Assembly (NCBI RefSeq): GCF_000454065.1
Contig: NZ_KE695653.1
Location: forward strand, 1-64,000
Source of the DNA: Brevibacillus thermoruber 423
GTDB taxonomy: Bacteria; Bacillota; Bacilli; Brevibacillales; Brevibacillaceae
Reading direction: 5' to 3'
DNA length: 64,000 bases
Under the pieces are notes generated by a model that was not told the origin of the DNA, searched no databases, and saw only the letters and a program-made list of their open reading frames with translations. The translations under genes and the position numbers were made by a program. Below, in pieces: positions 8,886-18,638 of this stretch. The first letter of the stretch is position 1, and every line of letters begins with the position of its first letter.

Positions 8886-9640
8886 GGCCGCACGACAACT
8901 CCTTTCGCAAGCAGGTACTCTTTGACCGCCTGAATCGATGTCTCTTCGTAGTGGAAAATGGACGCGGCCAGGGCGGCGTCCGCCTTGCCCTCCGTCAGCA
9001 CGTCGTAGAAATGCTCCCGCGCTCCCGCGCCGCCGGACGCGATCACCGGAATGCCGACCGCCTCCGAGACCAGCCGCGTCAGCTCCACGCCGAAGCCTTT
9101 CTTTTCGCCGTCGTCGTCCATGCTGGTGAGCAGAATCTCGCCGGCGCCGAGCGCTTCCGCCTCCCGCGCCCAGTCGATCACGTCCCGGCCCGTGGCGTTG
9201 CGTCCGCCGTGGGTGTACACTTCCCAGCGGCCGGGGCCGACACGGCGGGCGTCGATGGCGACCACGACACACTGGGAGCCGAACACCGTCGCCCCTTCGC
9301 GGATCAGCTCCGGCCGCAGCACCGCCGCCGTGTTGAGCGAGATTTTATCCGCTCCGGCGCGCAGGATGCGCTTCATGTCCTCCACGCTGTTGATCCCGCC
9401 GCCGACGGTAAAGGGAATCGTGATGTTGGCCGCCGTCCGTTCGATCACGTCCACCATCGTCTTGCGCCCTTCGTGGGAGGCGGAGATGTCGAGGAAGACC
9501 AGCTCGTCCGCCCCTTCTTCGCTGTACTTTTTCGCCAGCTCCACCGGGTCCCCGGCGTCCCGCAGTCCGACGAACTGCACCCCTTTGACGACCCGGCCGT
9601 CTTTTACGTCCAGACAGGGAATGATGCGCTTGGCCAGCAT
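8882..9640 (-). CDS. hisF: Imidazole glycerol phosphate synthase cyclase subunit
   Basis: A 252-aa TIM-barrel enzyme that, with HisH, converts PRFAR plus ammonia into imidazole glycerol phosphate and AICAR. Diagnostic segments: [20 protein letters not shown] with the catalytic Asp, [11 protein letters not shown], and [10 protein letters not shown] phosphate loops. Length is standard. The start at 9640 matches the family N-terminus, one base after the hisA stop. Confidence 0.98.
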   Translation of the reverse strand: MLAKRIIPCLDVKDGRVVKGVQFVGLRDAGDPVELAKKYSEEGADELVFLDISASHEGRKTMVDVIERTAANITIPFTVGGGINSVEDMKRILRAGADKISLNTAAVLRPELIREGATVFGSQCVVVAIDARRVGPGRWEVYTHGGRNATGRDVIDWAREAEALGAGEILLTSMDDDGEKKGFGVELTRLVSEAVGIPVIASGGAGAREHFYDVLTEGKADAALAASIFHYEETSIQAVKEYLLAKGVVVRP

Positions 9641-9641
9641 G

Positions 9642-10379
9642 CTACTCACGCTCCTCCATCCGGGATAACGCTTCCGCCAAGGTGAACGCGCCCGTGTAGA
9701 GGGCTTTGCCGACAATCGCCCCCGAGACGCCGTCCGCCGTGCAGGCAGCGAGCGTCAGCAGATCGTCCAGCGCGCTTACGCCGCCCGAAGCGATCACCGA
9801 TTTGCCGGTGGCTTTCGCCAGCCCGGCGATCTCCTCCACGTTGGGGCCGGTCAGCGTGCCGTCCCGGGCGATGTCCGTGTAGATGAACGTCTCCGCGCCG
9901 TACGAAACCAGCCGCTTCGCCAGCTCCACCGCCGACACGTCCGTCGTGGTCAGCCAGCCGCGGGTGGCTACCATGCCGTTGCGGCAGTCCAGGCCGATCG
10001 CCACGCTGTTCCCGTACCGGCGCAAAATCCGTTCCGTAAACGGTTCGTCCTCAATGGCGGCCGTGCCGAGAATGACGCGGGCGACCCCCGCCTCGAGATA
10101 GCCGGCAATCTGCCCTTCCGTGCGGATGCCGCCGCCCACCTGCACCGGTACCGGCACGGTGCGGGCGATCTCCTTGATCAGTTCGCCGTTGACCGGCTGT
10201 CCCTCCTTGGCCCCGTCCAGGTCGACCAGGTGCAGCCAGGACGCTCCCTGGGCCACCCACTGGCGGGCCATCTCCAGCGGCGAATCGGCGTACACCGTCT
10301 CCTGCGCGTAGTCACCCTGGAACAGCCGCACGCATTTGCCGCCGCGAATATCGATAGCCGGATAGATCGTAAACCTCAT
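9642..10379 (-). CDS. hisA: Phosphoribosylformimino-5-aminoimidazole carboxamide ribotide isomerase
   Basis: A 245-aa TIM-barrel isomerase opening the ProFAR ring. Begins [19 protein letters not shown] with the catalytic Asp of AIDIR; the second-half catalytic region is [14 protein letters not shown]. The ATG overlaps the hisH stop by 4 bp. Same fold and ancestry as HisF next door. Confidence 0.98.
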   Translation of the reverse strand: MRFTIYPAIDIRGGKCVRLFQGDYAQETVYADSPLEMARQWVAQGASWLHLVDLDGAKEGQPVNGELIKEIARTVPVPVQVGGGIRTEGQIAGYLEAGVARVILGTAAIEDEPFTERILRRYGNSVAIGLDCRNGMVATRGWLTTTDVSAVELAKRLVSYGAETFIYTDIARDGTLTGPNVEEIAGLAKATGKSVIASGGVSALDDLLTLAACTADGVSGAIVGKALYTGAFTLAEALSRMEERE

Positions 10380-10993
10380 GCCTTTCCCCCCTCGCACCGT
10401 CCGGCAAAGTTGCGCAGCAGCCGCATGCCGGTGTCGCCGCTCTTTTCCGGATGAAACTGCATGCCGAACACGTTGTCCCGCCCGACGATGGCGGTGACGT
10501 CCTGATGGTAGTCGCTGGTCGCCAACAGCACGGTCGGATCGCTCACCCGCACATGGTAGGAGTGAACAAAGTAGACGTAATCCCCGCTCTGCACGCCTTC
10601 CAGGAGAGGGTGCTCCTGCTTCACCTGCAGTTGGTTCCAGCCCATGTGCGGCACCTTGTAGTCGCCGCGGAAACGGACCGCTTCCCCGCCCAACAGGGAG
10701 AGGCCGGTGTGCGTGCCGTGCTCTTCGCTTTTTTCAAACAGGAGCTGCATGCCGAGGCAGATGCCGAGAACCGGCCGGACGGACGCCGCGTACGCGCGAA
10801 TGCCCTCCTCCAGTCCAAGCCGGCGGATGTTGGCCATCGCGTCGCCAAACGCCCCGACTCCCGGCAGGATCACGCCCGCAAAGTCGTCCAGCCGCTCCGG
10901 GCGGGAGACGAACTCATAGGCGTATCCGAGCCGTTCCAGCGCTTTGCTCAAGCTGTACAGATTGCCCATGCCGTAGTCGATAATGCCGATCAT
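10376..10993 (-). CDS. hisH: Imidazole glycerol phosphate synthase glutamine amidotransferase subunit
   Basis: A 205-aa class I glutaminase supplying ammonia to HisF. Begins MIGIIDYGMGNLYSL; nucleophile Cys in LGICLGMQLLFE; His-Glu of the triad in FGMQFHPEKSG. ATG 10993 chosen on family agreement; an in-frame GTG at 10999 forms a GTGA overlap with hisB and is a possible alternative start. Confidence 0.97.
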   Translation of the reverse strand: MIGIIDYGMGNLYSLSKALERLGYAYEFVSRPERLDDFAGVILPGVGAFGDAMANIRRLGLEEGIRAYAASVRPVLGICLGMQLLFEKSEEHGTHTGLSLLGGEAVRFRGDYKVPHMGWNQLQVKQEHPLLEGVQSGDYVYFVHSYHVRVSDPTVLLATSDYHQDVTAIVGRDNVFGMQFHPEKSGDTGMRLLRNFAGRCEGGKA

Positions 10994-10995
10994 CG

Positions 10996-11592
10996 TCACA
11001 AAACCCCTTTGGTGGACGGTACGCCTTTGACGCGCGGATCGATCGTCGTCGCTTCGTCCAGGGCGCGGCCGAGCGCTTTGAAAATGGCTTCGATCATGTG
11101 GTGCGTATTGTGGCCGTAGTGCAGGATTACGTGCAGGTTGATCCGCGCCTCCAGGGCGAACTTCCAGAGAAACTCGTGCACCAGCTCGGTGGGAAACTGC
11201 CCGACCACCGGCGACGGGTACGCTGCCCGGTACTCCAGGTGGGGCCGGTTGCTGATGTCGATGACCACCTGCGCCAGCGCGTCGTCCATCGGCACGAAGG
11301 CGTTGCCGTAGCGCTTGATGCCCTTTTTGTCGCCCAACGCTTCGCGCAGCGCCTGGCCGAGGCAGATGCCGATGTCCTCGACGGTGTGGTGGTAGTCGAT
11401 CTCGATGTCCCCTTTTGCCTTCACGGTCAGATCAAAGTGTCCGTGGCGGGTAAACAGGTCCAGCATGTGGTCGAGAAACGGCACGCCGGAGTCCTGTCTG
11501 CTTTCCCCCGTGCCGTCGACGGCAAAGGAAAGGGCGATGTCCGTTTCGTTGGTCGTGCGCGCGATCTGCGCCGCCCGTCTGTTGTCGCTCAT
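10996..11592 (-). CDS. hisB: Imidazoleglycerol-phosphate dehydratase
   Basis: A 198-aa monofunctional dehydratase (no phosphatase domain, as usual in Firmicutes). Mn-binding motifs HHTVEDIGI and HNTHHMIEA, and substrate-binding FLDHMLDLFTRHG, are intact. Overlaps hisD by 4 bp at its start. Confidence 0.98.
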   Translation of the reverse strand: MSDNRRAAQIARTTNETDIALSFAVDGTGESRQDSGVPFLDHMLDLFTRHGHFDLTVKAKGDIEIDYHHTVEDIGICLGQALREALGDKKGIKRYGNAFVPMDDALAQVVIDISNRPHLEYRAAYPSPVVGQFPTELVHEFLWKFALEARINLHVILHYGHNTHHMIEAIFKALGRALDEATTIDPRVKGVPSTKGVL

Positions 11593-12890
11593 GATTGGTC
11601 ACGCTCCTGCTCTTCTTTGGCAAAGTCGTTGAGCCGCTCCTGAATGGCCCGTCCGTGGGCGGCCAGCCCTTCCTGTTCCGCCAGGGCGACGATTTTATGG
11701 CCGTGCTCTTGTAGGTCCCGTTTGCTGTAGGACACCACGCTCGATTTTTTCACAAAGTCGTCCACCGACAGCGGCGAGGAGAAACGGGCCGTGCCGTTGG
11801 TGGGGATGACGTGGTTGGTGCCGGCGAAATAGTCCCCGACCGGCTCCGAGCTGTACGGTCCGAGGAAAATGGCCCCGGCGTTTTCCACCTTGCCCAACTG
11901 GTCAAACGGGTTGTCGATCATGATCTCCAGGTGCTCGGGGGCGAGCCGGTTGATCACCGCAAATCCCTCGTCCAGATCGTTCACCAGCAAAATGGCGCCA
12001 TAATCGCGCAGCGCCGCCTCAGCAATCTGGCGGCGGGGCAGTTCGGTCAACTGCCGCTCCACTTCCTGCGCCACCGCTTCCGCCAGCGCGCGGGACGGCG
12101 TCACCAGCACGGCGGCCGACATCGGATCGTGCTCCGCCTGGGACAGCAGGTCGGCGGCCACGTAACGCGGGTTGGCCGTCTCGTCAGCCAGCACGACGAT
12201 CTCGCTCGGGCCGGCCACCATGTCGATGCTGACCAGGCCGAATACTTCCCGTTTCGCCAGCGCCACGAAGATGTTTCCCGGCCCGACGATTTTGTCCACC
12301 GGCTTGATCTGCGCGGTGCCGTAGGTGAGGGCGGCGATCGCCTGCGCGCCGCCCACCTTGTAGATTTCGTTCACGCCGGCGATGCCGGCCGCCACCAGAA
12401 TCGCCGGATTGATCCTGCCATCCGGTCCCGGCGGCGTGGCAATGACCACTTCCGGGACGCCGGCAATCTTGGCCGGGATGGCGTTCATCAGCACGCTGGA
12501 CGGATAGGCGGCCGTTCCGCCGGGCACGTACAGGCCGACGCGTTTCAGCGGCCGGACGATCTGCCCCAGCACGGTGCCGCTTTCCTTGGCGGTAAACCAC
12601 GACTGGCGCACCTGCCGCTGGTGAAAATCGCGGATGTTGGCCGCCGCTTCCGTCAGCGCGGCTTTCACTGCGGGGGCCACCAGCGCCTCTGCCTCGGCGT
12701 ATTCCGCCTCGCTCACCCGAAAGTTCTCCAGCCGGACCCGGTCAAACCGCTCCGTATATGCCCGGACAGCCTCGTCTCCCCGCTCCCGCACGTCGGCCAG
12801 AATGGCCCGCACCGCTTCCTGCTGTTCGCGCGTTCCCGTTTCCACCGAGCGTTTCGCGTCGAACTGATTGGCTTGCACAATTCGCATCAT
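11589..12890 (-). CDS. hisD: Histidinol dehydrogenase
   Basis: A 433-aa NAD-dependent Zn enzyme performing the last two oxidations to histidine. Recognised by YVPGGTAAYPSSVLMNAIPA, GPGNIFVALAK, GPSEIVVLAD, the catalytic NRLAPEHLE and GTNHVIPTNGTAR. The gene starts with two consecutive ATG codons; AAAGGAGAGG lies upstream. Confidence 0.98.
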   Translation of the reverse strand: MMRIVQANQFDAKRSVETGTREQQEAVRAILADVRERGDEAVRAYTERFDRVRLENFRVSEAEYAEAEALVAPAVKAALTEAAANIRDFHQRQVRQSWFTAKESGTVLGQIVRPLKRVGLYVPGGTAAYPSSVLMNAIPAKIAGVPEVVIATPPGPDGRINPAILVAAGIAGVNEIYKVGGAQAIAALTYGTAQIKPVDKIVGPGNIFVALAKREVFGLVSIDMVAGPSEIVVLADETANPRYVAADLLSQAEHDPMSAAVLVTPSRALAEAVAQEVERQLTELPRRQIAEAALRDYGAILLVNDLDEGFAVINRLAPEHLEIMIDNPFDQLGKVENAGAIFLGPYSSEPVGDYFAGTNHVIPTNGTARFSSPLSVDDFVKKSSVVSYSKRDLQEHGHKIVALAEQEGLAAHGRAIQERLNDFAKEEQERDQS

Positions 12891-12925
12891 TGCCGGTTAC
12901 CTCTCCTTTCCTAACGATTGGGGGC

Positions 12926-13567
12926 TCAGCGGGGGATGGCCTCCCAGAATTTTTGCGCGATGTCGTCCACGGCCTCGCTCTTCATCCGATAGCTGGCCCT
13001 GTTGGCGATCAGGCGGGTGGTAATGTCGCAGATGTGTTCCAGTTCCACCAGCCCGTTTTCTTTCAGCGTGCGGCCGGTGGAGACGATGTCCACGATCCTG
13101 TCCGCCAGCCCGATCAGCGGGGCCAGCTCGACGGAACCGTTCAGCTTGATCACCTCGACCTGCTGCCCCTGCTCGCGAAAATAGCGGGAGGCAATGCGCG
13201 GGTACTTGGTGGCAACGCGGGGCGCCTCGGTCTGTCTCCAGCCGGGCAGGCCGGCCACCACCATGCGGCAGCGGCCGATGCGCAAATTGAGCAGTTCGTA
13301 CACGTCCCGCTCCTCTTCCAGCAGCACGTCTTTGCCCACCACCCCGACATCGGCCACGCCGTATTCCACGTAGGTGGGCACGTCCGTCGGCTTGGCCAGG
13401 ATAAACTCCAGGCTGGCGTTTTCGACCGGGATGATCAGTTTGCGGGAATCCTGCAGTTCCGCCGTCACCTGCAGGCCGGCCTGCTGCAAAAAGTGGACCG
13501 CTTCCTCAAAGATCCGCCCTTTCGGCATGGCAATCGTCAATTTTTGCGCATTGTCGGAAAGACTCAT
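12926..13567 (-). CDS. hisG: ATP phosphoribosyltransferase catalytic subunit (short form)
   Basis: A 213-aa short-form HisG, which lacks the C-terminal regulatory ACT-like domain and needs HisZ, encoded directly upstream. Begins after AGGGGGAG and contains [32 protein letters not shown] and the PRPP loop [14 protein letters not shown]. First committed step of the pathway and its feedback point. Confidence 0.97.
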   Translation of the reverse strand: MSLSDNAQKLTIAMPKGRIFEEAVHFLQQAGLQVTAELQDSRKLIIPVENASLEFILAKPTDVPTYVEYGVADVGVVGKDVLLEEERDVYELLNLRIGRCRMVVAGLPGWRQTEAPRVATKYPRIASRYFREQGQQVEVIKLNGSVELAPLIGLADRIVDIVSTGRTLKENGLVELEHICDITTRLIANRASYRMKSEAVDDIAQKFWEAIPR

Positions 13568-13570
13568 CTC

Positions 13571-14746
13571 CTACTCCCCCTGTCCCGTAAGGCAGATAAA
13601 TTCGCCGTCGGCCTGCTCCCGGCACACCGCCGCCTCCGCCTGGTCGCGCACCAACCGCGTCACGACGACCCGTCCCTCCTGACGCAGCCGCTGCGCCTCG
13701 GCCAGCCCGTCTTTGCGCCGTTCTTCCGTGTAGCAAAGCAGCACGGGCGGCTGTTCCGGCGACGGGGCCAGCGGCGTCACCTGCATCAGCCGGTCCATTT
13801 TGATGGCAAAACCGGTCGCCGGCGCGGGCCGTCCAAACTGGGCCAGCAAGCGGTCGTAGCGACCGCCTCCCACCAGCGGCGAGCCCAGATCGGCCGCATA
13901 TCCTTCAAACACGACGCCCGTGTAGTAGTCCAGGTTGCTGATCAGGTTAAAATCGAGCAGCAGCGCATCGGTCACGCCGTACGCCTCCAGCGCCTGCCAC
14001 AGCGAGAAGACGTTCTCGACGGCCCGGCGCGCTTTGCCGTTCGCCGTCAGCTCGCGGGCTTCGGCAATCTTGCCTTTGCCCCCGCGCAGCCGCAGCAGCG
14101 CATGCAGCCGGCGCCGATCTTCCGCCGAAATGTCCAATTCGTCGGCCAACTGCCGGAATCCGACAAAATCCCGCTCGTACAGGAACCGGCGGAACTGGCC
14201 GCGCACCGCCTCGTCCGGCGCCGTCTCCTCCAGCAGTCCCTCGACAAAGTCAACATGGCCGATCGCGATCCGGAACGTCTCCACCCCGGCCGCCCGCAGA
14301 CAGAACACGGCGAGGGCAATCGCCTCCGCGTCGGCGTCCACGGTCCCGTCCCCGACCAGTTCGATGCCCGTCTGGAAAAACTCCGCGTTGCGGCCCGCTT
14401 CCTTTTCCTGGGCACGGAATACGTTGGTCTGGTAATACAGGCGAATCGGCAGCGGCACATCCTTATATAAAGAAGACACGACGCGGGCGATCGGCGTCGT
14501 CATGTCCGGCCGCAGCACGACGGTGTGACCCTGTTTGTCCAGCAGCCGGAACATCCGGTCGGTCAGCGTCGCGCTCGCCATCCCCACCGTGTCGAAATAT
14601 TCCAGCGACGGGGTGACGATCTCCCGGTATCCCCACCGTTCAATGCACTGCCGGAGCGCCCGCTCCAAATGCCGTTGTCTCGCCAGTGATTCCGGCAGTA
14701 TGTCCCGCATCCCCAGCGGTTTTTCAAATCCCAACGGCTTTGTCAT
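13571..14746 (-). CDS. hisZ: ATP phosphoribosyltransferase regulatory subunit
   Basis: A 391-aa histidyl-tRNA synthetase paralogue that serves as the regulatory partner of short HisG. Class II synthetase core motifs are seen (PLGMRDILPE, RPDMTTPIARV, RLYYQTNVFR) and the C-terminal part is shortened compared with true HisRS. Start at 14746 has TGGAGGGA 7 nt upstream. First gene of hisZGDBHAF-IE; hisC and histidinol phosphatase are not in the window. Confidence 0.95.
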   Translation of the reverse strand: MTKPLGFEKPLGMRDILPESLARQRHLERALRQCIERWGYREIVTPSLEYFDTVGMASATLTDRMFRLLDKQGHTVVLRPDMTTPIARVVSSLYKDVPLPIRLYYQTNVFRAQEKEAGRNAEFFQTGIELVGDGTVDADAEAIALAVFCLRAAGVETFRIAIGHVDFVEGLLEETAPDEAVRGQFRRFLYERDFVGFRQLADELDISAEDRRRLHALLRLRGGKGKIAEARELTANGKARRAVENVFSLWQALEAYGVTDALLLDFNLISNLDYYTGVVFEGYAADLGSPLVGGGRYDRLLAQFGRPAPATGFAIKMDRLMQVTPLAPSPEQPPVLLCYTEERRKDGLAEAQRLRQEGRVVVTRLVRDQAEAAVCREQADGEFICLTGQGE

Positions 14747-14914
14747 CGCTCTTCCCTCCACACCGATTTCGCTTTACTCTGCTAATATGGTAGCAAACTA
14801 AAGTGTTATGTAGAAGATTATCACGGAAACTCCCGGCCGTCAACCGCAACAGGAATTATCGGGCAATTCAATCATCTCGACCAAAAACGAGCACAGCGTC
14901 CGGAAACAGCGAAA

Positions 14915-14953
14915 AGCCCCGGACGCGTTTTTCACGAAACCGCGTCTGGGGCT
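14915..14953 (-). terminator. Terminator after the acyltransferase gene
   Basis: AGCCCCGGACGCG and CGCGTCTGGGGCT form a 13-bp stem with a single G-T pair, followed on the minus strand by TTTTCG. It separates hprK-acyltransferase from the his operon. The 168 bp between it and hisZ must hold the his promoter; no T-box-like leader is evident there. Confidence 0.8.
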
Positions 14954-14977
14954 TCTGACGAAACAACCATCCCGCGA

Positions 14978-15478
14978 CTACTCCGGCCGGTCGGAGCCTG
15001 CTTCCCGGATGATCTGCATCGGATTGCCGCCGACAAACGCACCGGGGGGCACGTCCTTGTGCACGACGGTGCCTGCCGCGACGATCGCCCCGTCGCCGAT
15101 CGTCACGCCCGGCAGAATGGTGGAGTTGGCTCCCACCAGCACGCGGTCGCCGATGCGCACCTCGCCCAGCCGGTATTCGTCCACCAGATATTCGTGGGCA
15201 AGGATCGTGGTGTTGTAGCCGATGACGCAGTTGCGGCCGATTTTGATCAGTTCGGGAAACATGATGTCCATCATCACCATCAGGGCCACAGCCGTCTGCT
15301 CCCCCACCTCCATGCGCAAAAAGGTCCGATAGAGCCAGTTTTTCCAGGAGAGAAACGGCGTATAGCGGGCGATCTGAATCACGAGAAAGTTTTTGACCAC
15401 TTTCCAAAAGCTGACGGTTCGGTACAACTGCCACAACGGGTTGGCCCCGTGGACGGGAAAACGCCTGGTCTGTCTCAT
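14978..15478 (-). CDS. Left-handed beta-helix acyltransferase (YvoF-like)
   Basis: A 166-aa hexapeptide-repeat transferase: imperfect [LIV]-G-x(4) repeats from about residue 75 (IGRNCVIGYNTTILAHEYLV, VRIGDRVLVGANSTILPGV, TIGDGAIVAAGTVV) and a C-terminal VGGNPMQII cap. The N-terminal 60 residues are hydrophobic/amphipathic. B. subtilis has a similar gene (yvoF) between hprK and hisZ, matching this place exactly. The acetyl acceptor is unknown. The intervening lgt and ppaX genes of B. subtilis are not present here. Confidence 0.85.
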   Translation of the reverse strand: MRQTRRFPVHGANPLWQLYRTVSFWKVVKNFLVIQIARYTPFLSWKNWLYRTFLRMEVGEQTAVALMVMMDIMFPELIKIGRNCVIGYNTTILAHEYLVDEYRLGEVRIGDRVLVGANSTILPGVTIGDGAIVAAGTVVHKDVPPGAFVGGNPMQIIREAGSDRPE

Positions 15479-15503
15479 CTGCTCGTCCTTTCTGCCTCGC
15501 CTT

Positions 15504-16439
15504 CTACAAGTCGGAATCGCTGTCTTCCAGGATCATGTCAGACTGTTTCTTGGAAAAGTGGACGGCGGCATTGTAGCCCATCCGCTTCAAACGGAAATTC
15601 ATCGCCGCCACCTCGATGATGACGGCCAGGTTGCGGCCGGGGCGGACCGGCACGGTAATGATCGGGATTTCCGTGTCCATGATCTTGATCTTTTCTTCAT
15701 CCAGTCCCAACCGCTCGTACTGCTTGTGCGGTTCCCACAGTTCCAGTTGGACCACCATGGCGATGTTCTTCACATTGCGCACGGCGCCGGCACCGAACAT
15801 CGTCATCACGTTGATGATCCCGACCCCGCGGATCTCCAGCAGATGCTGGATCAGCTCCGGCGCGCTGCCGACCAGTTGGCCGCCCTGGGTCTGGCGAATC
15901 TCCACGGCGTCATCCGCCACCAGGCGGTGCCCCCGCTTCACCAGCTCCAGCGCCGCCTCGCTTTTGCCGATCCCGCTCGAACCGATGATCAGCACGCCCA
16001 CCCCGTAAATATCGGTGAGCACGCCGTGGATCGTCGTCGTCGGCGCCAGCCGGTTTTCCAGGTAGTTGGTCACTTTTCCGACCAGGGTGGTCGTCGCCAG
16101 CGGGGATTGCAGCACGGGAACGCCGCGTTCGTTGGAGACCTCCAGCACTTCTTCCGGGACCGGCTGGTTGCGCGTCACACAAAAACAGGGCGTCCGCTCC
16201 TGCATCAAAAAGCGCATCCGTTCCAGCCGTTCTTCCCGGCTCAACGTCTGAAAAAAGTTGATTTCCGTCAAGCCGAGGAGTTGGATCCGTTCGTCCGCGT
16301 AATAGGAGTAGTAGCCGGCAAGCTGCAGCCCCGGCCGGCTCAAATCCGTAACGGTAATCTCCCGGCCCAGCCCCTCTTCGCCGCTTAACACTTTCATATG
16401 GAAATGCTCTGCCAGATGACTCACTTTTGTCTTGCGCAC
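15504..16439 (-). CDS. hprK: HPr kinase/phosphorylase
   Basis: A 311-aa bifunctional enzyme that phosphorylates or dephosphorylates Ser46 of HPr, controlling carbon catabolite repression. Walker [10 protein letters not shown] sits near residue 155 and the family signature [11 protein letters not shown] near 205. The start is a GTG (VRKTKVSHL) preceded by AAGGGGG at 8 nt, giving the normal family length; upstream in-frame ATG would add 25 residues unlike the family. Confidence 0.97.
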   Translation of the reverse strand: MRKTKVSHLAEHFHMKVLSGEEGLGREITVTDLSRPGLQLAGYYSYYADERIQLLGLTEINFFQTLSREERLERMRFLMQERTPCFCVTRNQPVPEEVLEVSNERGVPVLQSPLATTTLVGKVTNYLENRLAPTTTIHGVLTDIYGVGVLIIGSSGIGKSEAALELVKRGHRLVADDAVEIRQTQGGQLVGSAPELIQHLLEIRGVGIINVMTMFGAGAVRNVKNIAMVVQLELWEPHKQYERLGLDEEKIKIMDTEIPIITVPVRPGRNLAVIIEVAAMNFRLKRMGYNAAVHFSKKQSDMILEDSDSDL

Positions 16440-16666
16440 GTTTGATCCCCCTTGGCAAAATCCTCGTCCTGTTTCTGTATTTTCATTGTAGCGAAACCGC
16501 CGCCAAAGCGACAACCTTTGGCCAAACGCAGAATTGTCGCATCATTTACATTTTTCGACTTATTTCATAAGATAGAAATGATGCCGCTGAACCGTGTTAT
16601 ATATATTATTATAGAAGCGTTACATTCAGCTACATACCCTGGTCTAGATTGAAAGGAGGCAAGACC

Positions 16667-18010
16667 TTGGAGTTCCTCTTGCGATTCGTACTTATTGACG
16701 TACCCGAAGCCTTCTTGTTGCTGGCCATAGGTTTTGCCGTCTTCAATCGTTCCGTCTTCGAAGATTGGAAGAAAGCCTTGTTTTTCAGCATGCCGTTTTC
16801 CGCCGCCGGAGAAATTCTGGGCTTGTCGCAGGTCGCGTATCAACCGAAAATCTTGTTGATGTTTCTCTTTTACATACTTTTGCTGCGTGTTGTTTTCCGC
16901 ACGAGACTGCTGCTGTCCGTAGCGATGGCGACGGCTGCCATGGGCAGCATGATCATGTCGGAATTTGTTCTCTTCATGATTTTTAACAGTCAACATATCT
17001 ACTGGATCGACATCCTGGAAGGCAAGTGGCTGCAGTACGCCGCCAGTTTTCTCTATTTGCTCGTCCTGTTCCTGTTCACCAGTATCTTGCGCGTGCTGAA
17101 AGTGGACTTGGGACGGCTCATTCCCCGGAATCGGCACAACCGCTACCTGTTGATGCTGATTCTGATGGGCAGCGTCGAGTTTTTGCTGATCCTGTTTATG
17201 AATACGTCCTTTTTCATCCGGGACAACAACTCGCCGCTCTTCCAATTTTACACGCCCCAATTTCAATTGGTCTTTCAGCTTTTGATTCTGGCCTTGTTTA
17301 TCGTCATTGTGATTCTGTTTCGAATCTATATCAATTTGACGATCAACCGTGTCGAAGAAGAGACGGAAACACCTTATTTGCAAAACATCAACGACCTGCT
17401 GACGGCCATCCGTTCGCTCAAGCACGATTCACTCAACCATTACACGGCGATCAACGGTTTTATCAAAGAAGGATTGCACGATCACGCTCGCGAATACGTA
17501 CAGCAAATCCTGAAGGAGACCGTCTCCATCGAACAGGCGGCGGAGGCGAGCGTGCAGGTGCTGGAAGGCATCAAAAATCCCGCAGTCTCTTCCCTGCTTC
17601 AGTCCAAAATGGCAATCTGTCTGGCCGAACGGATTTCGTGTACCATTACCATCTCCGGCTCCGGTCAGTTTTCATTTATCAAGACCTACGACTTGATCAA
17701 GGTGCTGGGCAACCTGTTTGACAATGCCATTCGGGCCACCTCCCACGAGTTGGAGGAGGATCGTTACATACGCTTTGAGTGGGGGCAAACCAACAAGGAA
17801 CAATACCTGTACATCGAGAACAGCGGTCCGACAATCCCGAAAGAAAAACTGCAGGAAATCTTTCAACTGGGCTATACCACGAAAAAGGACGGTGAGGGCG
17901 GAGTCGGTCTGGCGGTGGTCAAATCGGTGACCGAACGCTACGGCGGCAAGATTGCGGTGAAGTCCGAGAATGGCGTGACCAGTTTCCGTATTTCTTTTCT
18001 CTCCAAATAA
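16667..18010 (+). CDS. AgrC-like sensor histidine kinase
   Basis: A 447-aa protein with about six to seven transmembrane helices in the first 210 residues and a cytoplasmic kinase of the HPK10/AgrC type: H-box LKHDSLNHYTAINGF, N-box VLGNLFDNAIRA, and a G-box GEGGVGLAVVKSV. Such kinases sense cyclic peptide pheromones. Start is a TTG placed 7 nt after AAAGGAGG. Followed 14 bp later by an agrB-like gene and then an agrD-like gene. No AgrA-type response regulator is adjacent, so the output partner must be encoded elsewhere or the kinase acts on another regulator. Confidence 0.88.
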   Translation: MEFLLRFVLIDVPEAFLLLAIGFAVFNRSVFEDWKKALFFSMPFSAAGEILGLSQVAYQPKILLMFLFYILLLRVVFRTRLLLSVAMATAAMGSMIMSEFVLFMIFNSQHIYWIDILEGKWLQYAASFLYLLVLFLFTSILRVLKVDLGRLIPRNRHNRYLLMLILMGSVEFLLILFMNTSFFIRDNNSPLFQFYTPQFQLVFQLLILALFIVIVILFRIYINLTINRVEEETETPYLQNINDLLTAIRSLKHDSLNHYTAINGFIKEGLHDHAREYVQQILKETVSIEQAAEASVQVLEGIKNPAVSSLLQSKMAICLAERISCTITISGSGQFSFIKTYDLIKVLGNLFDNAIRATSHELEEDRYIRFEWGQTNKEQYLYIENSGPTIPKEKLQEIFQLGYTTKKDGEGGVGLAVVKSVTERYGGKIAVKSENGVTSFRISFLSK

Positions 18011-18024
18011 AAGGAGGGGTTCTG

Positions 18025-18636
18025 ATGGGCTGGACCCGGAAAGTATCCAATCGCATCGCCAAACGCCTGACCATGGAAGGCTCGCCTTATACGGCAGGCC
18101 AGATCTCCCACGGCATCGAGATTTTTCTGCTCAATCTGATCAACGCCGCCGTGCTGCTGCTCGCAGCCTGGCTGCTCGGGATCTTCCCGGAAACCCTGTG
18201 TTTTGCCCTGATCCTTTTCCTGCATCGCGTGATCACCGGGGGCGTCCACTTGAAAAATCCGTGGACATGCCTGATCGCCGGCCTCCTGATTATGCTGGGG
18301 GGCGGCTATCTGGTCAAACACGTTCCGCTGCTGCCGCCAGCAGCGGCCTATGCGCTGATCCTGCTCGCGTTCGGCACGGCGTTTGTCATCTATTATCGAC
18401 ACGCGCCCGCTGCGCACAGCTACGTCAACTATCAGCCAAGCGTCCGGCAAACAAGCAGAAAAATTGCGTTCAGTCTGCTGGGATGCGCTTGCTTTCTATC
18501 GCTGGTCCTGGTAGAATTCTCCTATAGACTAGCGATAACCTACACACTGGCTGTATTTCTTCAATCCTTGCTGCTCCATCCGGTCGCATTCCGGCTGGTA
18601 GCCCGCCTGGAAAAAACCTTTTCGAAAGGGTGGTAG
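18025..18636 (+). CDS. AgrB-like peptide-processing membrane protease
   Basis: A 203-aa polytopic protein of the accessory gene regulator B family. The catalytic His and Cys are seen in HRVITGGVHLKNPWTC (about residues 67-82), with several membrane helices around them. AgrB cleaves the C-terminal tail of AgrD and forms the peptide ring. Start ATG has AAGGAGGGG upstream. The gene is two bases from the start of the agrD-like gene, whose Shine-Dalgarno (AAAGGGTGG) lies inside the 3' end of agrB. Confidence 0.92.
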   Translation: MGWTRKVSNRIAKRLTMEGSPYTAGQISHGIEIFLLNLINAAVLLLAAWLLGIFPETLCFALILFLHRVITGGVHLKNPWTCLIAGLLIMLGGGYLVKHVPLLPPAAAYALILLAFGTAFVIYYRHAPAAHSYVNYQPSVRQTSRKIAFSLLGCACFLSLVLVEFSYRLAITYTLAVFLQSLLLHPVAFRLVARLEKTFSKGW

Positions 18637-18638
18637 TG

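Noticed and set aside
14762-14914. T-box or attenuator controlling the his operon
   Set aside because: The space between the upstream terminator and hisZ is about 168 bp and no T-box core or alternate terminator was found.
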